A DNA stretch of 30,945 bases from positions 1-30,945 of the forward strand of contig QXVZ01016714.1 in the NCBI GenBank assembly GCA_008931825.1. Reading direction: 5' to 3'. A program made the position numbers and the translations under genes. Below are positions 1 through 30,945 of the stretch, in pieces. The notes below the pieces were generated by a model. It did no database searches. It was given only the letters and a program-made list of their open reading frames with translations, and was not told the DNA's origin. How positions within the stretch are numbered: the stretch's first letter is position 1; each line of letters starts with the position of its first letter. This DNA is from Phallusia fumigata. Taxonomy: Eukaryota > Chordata > Ascidiacea > Phlebobranchia > Ascidiidae.

Positions 1-41
1 GGTAAGAACTTTTCAGCTTTTTGGAAATCTAACAATAAAAA

Positions 42-709
42 TGTACTAATTTCCATGACATTTTATATCTCGAAAATATAAAAAGTCGTCTTGTTCTTTC
101 CACATGCTTAAACCGTTTGTTTTTAGGCGTTCCTTCGGAAAAACTGGCACTTGACAACGGAAAAAGAAACTTCTTGTTTTATCTTTTTCTTGATTCGGCC
201 GTGCACAATAAAATTCATTGCATACATTTGTTTATGTTTGCTTTCCTCGCCAATTAGCAGTCGCGTTGATAGTAAGAATGACTTGACGCAACTTTAAGTT
301 CACTAAAAGACGTGGTTGGCCAACGCATAGCAATATAATTGAAATTCCCATAATGTTTGAGACTTTTGAGCGAAGAAATTAGGATTGTCAAACAATAGTA
401 AAAGTAATCGGGAATTTGAAAGTAAGGGTAAAAAATCAATACAACGAGGTTTAATTTTTAGAGTTCTTTATATTTTTTGTCAAACAAATAAATACATATT
501 CCTGTTATTAAGCAAAAACTAAACGCAACCAGGACAATAATTGATCCTACCAGCATTACGCCTTATAGTTTGGTTTCAAGAGTTGTCGAGCGGCGGTACT
601 AAAAATTTAGTCCACCACTAGGGGCAACATTGCCTTGGTTGGCTGTTGATTTCTATGTTACTCAAGCGGACGTGCTTTTTCTTAGTTTACATGAAAACAA
701 CAAGATCCC
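42..709. repeat. Left copy of diverged direct duplication flanking N at 710
   Basis: This stretch aligns with 711-1379 at an offset of about 669 bases. The two copies share long blocks (for example the run around ggcgttccttcggaaaaac) but differ at many single bases and by small indels. No protein-coding content is evident. The right copy begins exactly after the single N, so the pair is more likely two alleles of one locus placed end to end than a true tandem repeat. Confidence 0.85.
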
Positions 710-710
710 N

Positions 711-1379
711 TGTATTAATTTCCATGACATTTTATATCTCGTAATTAAAAAAGTCGTCATTGTTCTTTCCACATGCTTAAACTGTTTGTTTTTAGGCGTT
801 CCTTCGGAAAAACTGGCACTTGACAACGGAAAAAGAAACTTCTTAATTGTTTTATCTTTTTCTTGATTCGGCCGTGCACAATAAAATTCAATGCATACAT
901 TTGTTTACGTTTGCTTTCTTCGCCAATTTGCAGTCGCGTTGATAGTCACAAGGACTTGAAGCAACTTTAAGTTCACAAAAAGACGTGGTTGGCCAACGGA
1001 TAGCAATATAATTGAAATTCCCAGAATGTTTCAGATTTCAGCGAAAAAATTAGGATTGTCAAACAATAGTAAAAGTAGTCGGGAATTTGAAAGTAAGGGT
1101 AAAAATTAATACAACGAGGTTTAATTTTAAGCGTTCTTTACATTTTTTGTCAAACAAATAAATACATATTCCTGTTAGTAAGCAAAAACTAAATGCAACC
1201 AGGACAATAATTGATCCTACCATTACGCCTTATAGTTTGGTTTAAAGAGCTGTCAAGGGTCGGTACTAAAATTTTAGTCCACCACTAGGGGCAGCATTGC
1301 CTTGGTTGGCTGTTGATTTCTATGTCACTCAAAACGGACGTTTGCTTTTTCTTACCTTACATAAAAACAACAGGATCCC
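711..1379. repeat. Right copy of diverged direct duplication flanking N at 710
   Basis: Counterpart of 42-709, beginning at the first base after the N. Divergence is several percent by eye, with an added aatt near 844 and scattered substitutions. This is much more than the other three N-flanking duplications show and fits allelic sequence from a highly polymorphic ascidian. Confidence 0.85.
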
Positions 1380-2567
1380 TATGAGTAATAAACATCTGCC
1401 ACAAAAATCTATAAAATCATTTTAAAGTCACTACACGCCAGACTCGTCAATACATTTGCCTTTTTCTCTCATTTTCCAACAACGTCAGGTTGGCGTTTCT
1501 ACACTTCGCAATCAACATCTGGCAAGATGACGCAAGAGACGCGAATTATCTAGTCGTAATCCGAACCGCCTGAGTCACGACAAATTTTATCGCTTTATCA
1601 ACAAAACGTTTTGTCCACATCCTAAAAGACTCGTAAGGTCGTCATGATTTTGTTTTATACCTTTTACTTTTCAAAAGCCTCTTTCACATTACAAACAGGA
1701 AGCATACGAAGTTGTTGGAACGTTTTTTGTGAGTTACAAAAAAACAGTATTCTCCTTGTTTTGAAACATGAGCAAGTATGACTGAAAAATAATTTGGGGC
1801 CATTAACCGACATATCTTAGAATTGGGAAATTAATGAACCGGTTTGGTTCAACAAAATATTACATTCTTGGTTTATAGTATGTTCTTGTTTTGTTAAGGA
1901 AATGTTCAATTTTTTGGTTAGCTTTTATTTAAGTCGACGTAACTATCGGTCCTGTCATCTTGTTTAACTTTTCGGGGCTAAAAATTATAAACATTTACAT
2001 GACTCACCAATTTGAAGCAAAATTCAACGGTTTTGGAGCAGATTTTTAAAAGATATTTTAACATTTCCTAAATTAAACTAACCGAACTATGTTTAAACCT
2101 TACGATATTAACTGCGCTCAAAAGGCCACCTAAATATCAGCCAACTGTATCACAATGTCAATTTGAAGAGAAAAAGCACAAAAAACTGGAATGCAATGAA
2201 TTTATTGTTTGGGTCAAATCGGGAAAAAATAAAACATTTATTGTCCAATTCGTATGAGGTTCCGAAATCTGCAAAGCAAAAACTTATTAAAGCATGTGAC
2301 ATTGTATCAAACAACAATATAAAAAAAACCTTAAAATGGTAGTTAAGAAATTACATAGGTATAACAGTTAGGGAATTAAAAGCATTTTCGTTCAAACGGT
2401 TTTTCTTTTACCATGACAAAAACATGTCTTTGTCTAGAAAACTAAACTTCCAAGATGCAAAAAAACGAATAAGTGAATTTATGAAATCCTAACAATAAAT
2501 TGATAGGAAATCATGACATTTTTGAACGTTTGCTTTATTCGTATTTTAACAAAATCTACCTGCAAAG
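1380..2567. other. Non-coding intergenic stretch
   Basis: AT-rich sequence with no long open frame, no splice-bordered exon that I could recognise and no RNA gene. It lies downstream of the minus-strand antimicrobial peptide gene. Confidence 0.5.
2534..2539 (-). terminator. Candidate polyadenylation signal of minus-strand AMP gene
   Basis: The plus strand reads tttatt, which is AATAAA on the minus strand, about 29 bases past the stop codon at 2568-2570. The position is close to the stop but workable. Other AATAAA hexamers occur near 2200-2240. Confidence 0.45.
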
Positions 2568-2662
2568 TTACTGTTCCATTTCTTCGGTTTCTTCAGGTTC
2601 TTGGGCTTCCAGTTGTTGGACAAGGTTCTGGAATTCCTCACTTTGTTCAAGATCAGCAAGTT
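2568..2662 (-). CDS. AMP copy A exon 3 (acidic tail and stop)
   Basis: Acceptor ttttttacag precedes the exon. It completes a Glu codon split 1/2 and then encodes about 30 residues rich in Glu and Gln before TAA at 2568-2570. The LEQSEEFQ motif is shared exactly with copy B. Confidence 0.85.
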
Positions 2663-3083
2663 CTGTAAAAAACCTTTTTTTTTTTAAAAAAAGCAATTTT
2701 TGAAGCAAACTTTGGCCAAGCAGATTCTTACCCTCTTCACTCATGTCTTCAGGTGCCTTGTCTCTGTGAAAAAGTAAAACACTTTTTAGCATCTTTGGTC
2801 GACTTTACTGTTTCTGGCAAGTTATATTTACCTCACAACATTTTGCAAAATTTATATTTGAGGCACTTTTTGATACGAATTTACTCAAGTGCAAAACTTA
2901 CCCAACCAATCTAACTCCGACCCAGATTGGCTTCTTGTATTTTCGGTAGATCCTGACGCCCCTGCGCACAATGCGAACCACTCGTCGGATGAATCGACGT
3001 CGGCGGCGGCCAAACCAACCGCCCTCGACATCAGAGAGCAAGACGACAGCAAAGAGAAGAGCGAAAATTGCCAACTTGTTCAT
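2568..3083 (-). CDS. Styelin-like antimicrobial peptide precursor (copy A), 3 exons
   Basis: Exons 3083-2902, 2763-2732 and 2662-2568 splice at GT-AG borders with phases 2 and 1 into a 102-residue precursor. Residues 1-21 form a hydrophobic signal peptide ending DVEG. Residues 22-60 are a strongly basic block starting GWFG, followed by five arginines, spaced Arg/hydrophobic residues and an IYRKYKKPIWVG stretch. Residues 62-102 are acidic (motifs EDMSEE, LEQSEEFQ, EETEEME) and would neutralise the basic peptide before processing. Gly61 just before the acidic part could serve as an amide donor. The signal peptide, cationic peptide and acidic tail are the known layout of tunicate styelin precursors, which are hemocyte antimicrobial peptides. 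The arginine richness is unlike the lysine-rich styelins. Gene B on the opposite strand is a clear paralogue. The assignment rests on architecture and motif similarity; activity is inferred. Confidence 0.85.
2732..2763 (-). CDS. AMP copy A exon 2 (32-nt micro-exon)
   Basis: A 32-base exon bounded by cacag and gtaaga encodes DKAPEDMSEE between two split codons. Copy B has the same length and phases with DKAPEEMTDE. Confidence 0.85.
2902..3083 (-). CDS. AMP copy A exon 1 (signal peptide and cationic peptide)
   Basis: The ATG at 3083-3081 is chosen because it starts a signal peptide that aligns with copy B (M-x-K-L-x-x-F-A-L). The exon ends GG|gtaagt in phase 2. It encodes the whole signal peptide and the complete basic peptide. 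Confidence 0.88.
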
Positions 3084-3099
3084 GGTTTTGATCTATTGT

Positions 3100-3110
3100 T
3101 CTGCGAGAAA
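3100..3110 (-). promoter_or_regulatory. Possible 5'-UTR splice acceptor before copy A
   Basis: On the minus strand a pyrimidine-rich run ending tctcgcag stops 17 bases before the ATG, so the leader may be spliced. No donor could be fixed, so this remains tentative. Confidence 0.3.
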
Positions 3111-3299
3111 CAATAATGGTATATTACATGCCACGCCTTTGTTGCCAACACTAACGCAAAATCACAAACAACCAGCCGACACCGTTACCATCATGAGTGG
3201 TCGCTAATCAGCACTAGTTGTTTCTATAATACAGAATCCATCGGTAGTCTACCAAACCCGTGGGTTAGGTTGATTGATGTTCTGGATTGGAAATAGCTG

Positions 3300-3306
3300 T
3301 TATATA
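3300..3306 (-). promoter_or_regulatory. Candidate TATA box for AMP copy A
   Basis: TATATAA on the minus strand about 217 bases upstream of the start codon. The distance is plausible if the leader is long or spliced. There is no independent evidence of the start site. Confidence 0.3.
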
Positions 3307-4065
3307 GGCTTCCAAGCAACATGTTTTCCGTATGTTTTGGCGTCTAACGTAGTCCTTTTTCCGCCTCACGTGGTCATCAAATACTTCCGATTGGACACCG
3401 TATACCTCAACATATGCTGCGAATGACATGTGTCATATCTTGTCAGGACATATTGTTAAAACAAAGATCAACGAAAAATATTAGGCGCTGCAAGTCTCAG
3501 ACGTTCTGCATAAAGTTTCCGAGCTTTTTAAGTCATGAAAACATGAGAGTAGACACTAACTACTATTAAAATGTATTTTATTATTCTTCCCAATGTAAGT
3601 GAAAACACAGCCTGCACATGGGGTGATAAAGACCACTCAGCATTTTCAGTGTAAAGTTAAACAAAGATTTGATCAATACCTTTTATAACGGTGAATAATT
3701 CGAAACGAAATGCGGTCTGTATTTACTGCAAAACGTCAAAGCAAACAAAATAGCCTCCATCTTCCATTAGAGCAACAGTTTTCCGCTGAGTTCACTTGAC
3801 AACTTAGATTACACTGATTAAAAATCATCAACACATCAATTGTGTTTTTGTTTCTTTGGCCTATCAAATTTGAAGCATTAATTGCTTTGACCATGAAAAG
3901 ATTTGCGTTCGTTGTTAGCATCGCTGCCACCTCGTGTGCAAAAAGCGCCGGACAAAAAGCTTGACCCTGCAGCGGGTAGCACGACGAGTTTTTAGAGGCG
4001 GGAGTGCACTATTTTCGAAACGTTTGTTTGTTGTTTGTTTAGTGTGCTACAGTTTCAGCAAAAAA
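3307..4065. other. Shared divergent intergenic region of the two AMP genes
   Basis: Centre of the roughly 1.28 kb between the two start codons. No open frame here looks real. The head-to-head layout means both genes could share control elements. I could not identify a convincing immune-response site by eye. Confidence 0.5.
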
Positions 4066-4073
4066 TATATAAA
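4066..4073 (+). promoter_or_regulatory. Candidate TATA box for AMP copy B
   Basis: TATATAAA about 295 bases upstream of the copy B start codon. It is the best TATA-like match before the gene but lies rather far from the ATG, so it is weakly supported. Confidence 0.28.
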
Positions 4074-4367
4074 CGTTTCTTTTGAGCTGTTCATCACTGA
4101 TAAACGCGATAAGTTGCAGAAAATTTAATTAAATAAAAATTTTGAGAAGCTATAATTGAGCACTAAGTTTGGGGTGTACAAATATTTTGCTAACATTTTT
4201 AACTCGCATTAAAGTGTTGGTTTGAATTTTATCAACTTCATAACGGTAAGCAACAACAACCTGACCGCGTAATTGTTGATCGTGACATTCCTAATCGACT
4301 TCCTTCCTTTAAACTCCCTTCATAAGCAATTGTTTTTTCGCTCTCTCGCACCAACTTGAGAACCACG

Positions 4368-4573
4368 ATGAAGAAGTTAACTTTATTTGCATTAGTGTTC
4401 TCGGTACTTTTGATCGCCGATGTCGACGGTGGCTGGTTTGGTCGCCGACGACGCCGCCGATCAAGCCGACGACGACGCCGATTTTTCCGGAAACTTGGCA
4501 GGGTATTTAGAAAGGGTGTGAAGATTTACAAAAAGTATAAAGGGATTATCTGGGTCGGCGCAGCATTTCTAGG
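4368..4573 (+). CDS. AMP copy B exon 1 (signal peptide and cationic peptide)
   Basis: Starts at ATG 4368 and ends AGG|gtaagt in phase 2. The arginine tract is encoded almost only by CGN codons in a cgacgacgcc-type simple sequence. Confidence 0.88.
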
Positions 4574-5169
4574 GTAAGTTCACTCTCTGAAGTAGTTTTA
4601 AACACGGATGGTTTTAAACAGTACGAACGTATCTCGTTGCAAAGGGCGTACCGTACCTTGGATGTTTTTTTGCTGCGTACCGTACCGTACCATACAGCAC
4701 CGTCCTTGATTTCAACCCTTTTTTAATGCATTCTCCCTTTGCTTATTTTGGAACTTTTCATTCCTCACATACTAGACAAGAAGTGATATCAAGTACTTTT
4801 TAAAGGTTTGTTACTACTGGCCTACTTAAAAAGAAACATTACAATCATCATAATTAATTTAACTACAAATTCCACCAAGTACTTCACAATTCCTTTGTGA
4901 GGTAGATACACTGCCTTACAACATTACTCGTGTTTCACTACAGTACATGTTTTTTTTCGTTTGCAGAGACAAGGCTCCTGAGGAAATGACTGATGAAGGT
5001 GGGTTATGCTTACTTAAATGTTTTCTTTAACTAACAATGAGACAATTTTGGAGCAGAAATACAGCAATTGGAACAAAGTGAAGAATTCCAAAGCCTTGTG
5101 AAAGAACTTGATGATCAAAAACCAGAAGAAACGCAAGAAATGGACCAGAATCCAGAAAATAACCAATAA
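4368..5169 (+). CDS. Styelin-like antimicrobial peptide precursor (copy B), 3 exons
   Basis: Exons 4368-4573, 4967-4998 and 5057-5169 splice with phases 2 and 1, exactly as in copy A, into a 116-residue precursor. Residues 1-21 are a signal peptide ending DVDG. Residues 22-68 form the cationic peptide: GWFG, six arginines, SS, five arginines, FFRK, then GVKIYKKYK and IWVG. Gly69 and an acidic tail follow (residues 70-116, with EEMTDEE, LEQSEEFQ and EETQEMD). The start is the ATG at 4368, since the TTG twelve bases upstream adds nothing that aligns with copy A. The arginine tract is longer than in A and the acidic tail has an extra Asn-rich end. The likely role is a secreted or granule-stored antimicrobial peptide of hemocytes. 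This is inferred from the styelin-type precursor layout, not from a database match. Confidence 0.87.
4648..4694 (+). repeat. Short gtacc simple repeat in AMP copy B intron 1
   Basis: Irregular repeats of cgtacc, including cgtaccgtaccgtacc, lie within the 393-base first intron of copy B. Confidence 0.6.
4736..4793 (+). repeat. Dispersed repeat core, copy 1
   Basis: Contains tactagacaagaagtgatat preceded by tttgcttattttggaac. It is nearly the same as 13795-13852 and matches the reverse strand of two further copies near 25.1 and 30.4 kb. It sits in the first intron of AMP copy B. Confidence 0.75.
4967..4998 (+). CDS. AMP copy B exon 2 (32-nt micro-exon)
   Basis: Acceptor ttgcag and donor gtgggt bound a 32-base exon encoding DKAPEEMTDE between split codons, matching copy A in size and phase. 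Confidence 0.86.
5057..5169 (+). CDS. AMP copy B exon 3 (acidic tail and stop)
   Basis: Begins after ggagcag, completes a split Glu codon and encodes the acidic tail. TAA is at 5167-5169. The preceding intron is only 58 bases. Confidence 0.86.
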
Positions 5170-5385
5170 ATCTGAGGTAATCAATATTGAATTGTATGCA
5201 AGCGCATACACGTATCGTAGAGGGTCTGGTCAGCATGAGGATTATAACCGTTTTAGAGGCTGGGTTTAAAGCACTAAAGTTTTTGAAATTTCGCTTTTTA
5301 AAACCTTTAATAATGTCATTTTTGAGCAGATGACGCATGCCAAGGAAGGATAAACCGGCACAACTTTTTGGTTCTGTGACTTTCC

Positions 5386-5391
5386 AATAAA
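5386..5391 (+). terminator. Polyadenylation signal of AMP copy B
   Basis: AATAAA lies 217 bases after the stop codon, followed by an AT-rich stretch and then a tgtg-containing region, which suits a 3' end. Confidence 0.6.
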
Positions 5392-7418
5392 ACATTGTAA
5401 AAAGTTGATTTTGTGCGTGTTGCTGAGTTTGCAGTATTATAATTTTTCGTCTTATAAGAAGGGTTTTGCCTAAATATTGAAATGTGATTCCACGAATTTA
5501 AAAATAACTGTAAGTTATACCTTTAGTTTCTGCTCTGATGTAAACATATTATTCACAAACCAAATTTCCTGTGGGTTGAATTAAGCTTTGAATATTGGTT
5601 AAATGGATCCATGGAAAAAAGGTTAAGAACCACTGGGCTAATGCATACGTTAGATTCCAACGAAAACATGACTCAGCGATACCGGATTATGACTAAGCAC
5701 AGACTTCCCGTTTTCCGAGCGTTTTTACACAGCAGCCTACGTTTGTTCGGTGTGGAAGTCGACATCCGCGTGGGTTGTCAAAAAATGTTCTTAGTAAGGT
5801 TATAAAGATGATGACAGGGTGGTAACGCGGTTGTTTTGTCAACAGAATATAGTTTCGCATGTTAGTCAGAGTTTTGATCACAACAGGCCATCAAACGACG
5901 GTGTAGCGCGTTTAACCTCGATCCACGAATTTTTCCCTCAACCATCAATGCCTCATAACGTTTTGAGATTAAGCAGCTATTTCCAGCCTATTGATTGGGT
6001 TGGTGCTGTTTTGTCGCTATGTTGTCTTTCACCAAGCGAAATATAGTCAACTCAACGTATCATAAAAAAATGTGCACGAATTTAAATACACGAACATGTT
6101 TCCATAAATACAAGTTTTTCTCATTAGATTTTAATTAGTTTGCAACGGGTTACAACCAGTTGTGTTTACCATCTTGCTACGAGCATTGATACCACAAAAA
6201 TGGAACAGTTTTAGAAAATTCCTGCTTGGTTATAATTTGCGGCTCATTTTGTGTTACTGTTCAATTTTAGTCCCAGCTCTTTCCTGCAGAATCTGCTCCC
6301 ACTACCCAACAAGTCGTAGTTCTAGTCGCTTTGCAGCAGTAACATTTTTCTGCAAGTAATGTAACCTTATTTCTCCGCAAGTTAGGCTTAAAATCGGTAT
6401 ACCGCCCGCACACCACGCTAGGCTATTGCAAGTCGAAACACGCGATCAATACGGTAACCAACTAAAATTCGACTGTACTTACAGAACTAACAATGTCCTA
6501 AAATATGAACTATCATTAAATTACCTTATACTTTGAAGCAGATCAACTTTGACAGCTGTTCGAACACGTTTAAGTTTCAGGAAGTGCTAAGTTTAATCCA
6601 ACTGGGGATCCGAAAAAGGGGAGGCCAACATTGGAGTAAAACTGTTTTGATTTGCCAAGTGTGAAACTGCGAAATATTTGTATTACGGACTAACGGTATC
6701 TAAAACAACGCCAAGCACGACCACAACACAAAAAATGGGTGCAAAAAGTTCACAAAATAGTGCAATGAAATACAGCAACATATACGAACACGCATATATT
6801 TCTATTTATCTGCTAATCTTTAATGAATATTTATACAAGGAATTTACAATGGATCATATTCCTGGAGGCATTATGGCAAAGAATCAACAAATTCCTCCTT
6901 CGTGAGTTTCAAAGTATTTGATTGGATACACCAAAGGATTGAAAATATCAATATTGTACGATCCACTTTTTCTGCAATTTTGTGTATAGTTTCAACCTAG
7001 ACACTGTAAGGTGCAAACAGTTAAAGATAGGGTCTGGTTGGTTAAAATAAATTGAAGATTGGAAAAGGTGGTTGAAGGATTTCCTTGTTCACAAAAAAAA
7101 TTGGTTACGATATTGCAGACACATCGATAACGTGCAAAATGTCGTGCATTGCACATGAAATAAATTCAATAAACGACGTCTAAATCATAATCTGACAATC
7201 TAATCTACTATTACACACACATATATATGTACACTATTGCAGCCAATAATATAAGCATTAGCATTAGCAATAGAGACCTTTATATAATGTCTCTTTATGC
7301 AAGTTTACGTATGTACAAAAGCATTTGTCGGCTAAGGCACTAATTACCACCACCTATACATTAATACATGGTGTATCACCCATGCACCAACTGTTGCAGG
7401 CGTACTGCGAATGAAGAT
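5392..7418. other. Non-coding region between AMP copy B and ferlin 3' end
   Basis: No exon with good borders or recognisable protein was found. It should contain the 3' UTR of the ferlin gene at its right side and repeat fragments elsewhere. Short open frames here look random. Confidence 0.5.
5616..5645 (+). repeat. hAT-type terminal fragment
   Basis: The run ggttaagaaccactgggcta resembles the ends of small hAT elements (reverse of a CAGTGGTTCTCAACC-type terminus) and recurs near 13.95 and 25.19 kb. Confidence 0.5.
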
Positions 7419-30631
<23,213 letters not shown>

Positions 30632-30689
30632 CTGGAAATGAAACAAAGAAACGGAGAACAGGTTGGAATTGTGCATGAAATCATAGTCT

Positions 30690-30722
30690 AGAACAGGTTA
30701 GAAACCTGCGGCCCGCCAATAG
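30690..30722 (+). repeat. hAT-like terminal fragment
   Basis: Contains aggttagaaacctgcggcccgcc, resembling the gcggcccgc-bearing ends of hAT elements such as the MITE at 15.6 kb. No other end is seen in the window. The rest of 30632-30945 is AT-rich intron. Confidence 0.4.
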
Positions 30723-30945
30723 AATCTATTTTATTATTTGTAACATATTAATGTCGATATCAACGTAAAGCGAACGACTTTATTATTTGTGAATTTTATT
30801 TCTATTGGTAACGGAATGACCTATCTCATAATTTTTTTAAATTATGGTAAAAGATTATGCGGCCTCATCCGATAAGTTGTATGCGGTTCCGAATATTTAA
30901 AATTAAAGGGAAAAAAACTACAGCATATTGTGTTCCAGAAAAAAA

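Noticed and set aside
2889-3207. Plus-strand open frames over AMP copy A exon 1
   Set aside because: They are antisense shadows of the arginine-rich exon; the minus strand has a signal peptide, splice borders and a paralogue.
5027-5395. Minus-strand 122-codon frame downstream of AMP copy B
   Set aside because: It runs antisense to exon 3 and the 3' UTR of copy B and has no recognisable domain.
5819-6046. Plus-strand 75-codon frame with mixed composition
   Set aside because: No splice context, no family resemblance and no paralogue; its length is within chance.

Overview
The window looks like nuclear DNA of an ascidian tunicate, probably Ciona. It is AT-rich, has short to medium spliceosomal introns with GT-AG borders, carries a pair of styelin-like antimicrobial peptide precursor genes, and contains small hAT-like and tRNA-derived SINE-like repeats. 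There is nothing bacterial about it: no operons, ribosome binding sites or CRISPR. The species call is an inference from gene content; no database search was run.

Region 1 (1-2567) has no recognisable gene. It contains two diverged direct copies of about 0.67 kb separated by one N. Region 2 (2568-5169) holds two paralogous three-exon genes in head-to-head orientation (minus 3083-2568, plus 4368-5169). Each encodes a signal peptide, a very arginine-rich cationic peptide beginning GWFG, and an acidic C-terminal propiece. All intron positions and phases agree. The cationic block, the glycine followed by aspartate at its end, and the acidic tail match the layout of tunicate styelin precursors. 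Region 3 (5170-7418) is non-coding as far as I can see.

Region 4 (7419-30631, minus strand) is the C-terminal part of one large ferlin gene of the dysferlin/myoferlin type. I could assemble 25 exons whose phases all fit, giving 1125 residues: the end of a DysF-like domain, four C2 domains, the conserved DWWSKFYASIG linker, the KGWWP motif, a C-terminal transmembrane anchor and a short extracellular or lumenal tail. The N-terminal half lies beyond 30945. Ferlins are calcium- and phospholipid-binding tail-anchored proteins of membrane fusion and repair.

The window carries a clear assembly signature. It has four isolated single N characters (710, 18797, 27420, 29265), and each lies exactly between two adjacent direct copies of the same sequence (about 668, 4325, 443 and 106 bp). 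The 4.3 kb case repeats six ferlin exons, and the repeated exon order would put a stop codon straight after the junction. The simplest reading is that overlapping contigs were abutted with one N instead of merged, so the second copies should not be counted as real exons.

Other structure includes a hAT-like MITE with an 8-bp target duplication in a ferlin intron, a dispersed short repeat present four times in both orientations, a fold-back cluster of ACTCG motifs at 11.3-11.7 kb, strong excess of the palindrome TGACGTCA, and an uncharacterised 171-codon Ser/Arg-rich open frame in a large ferlin intron at 27.5-28.0 kb.
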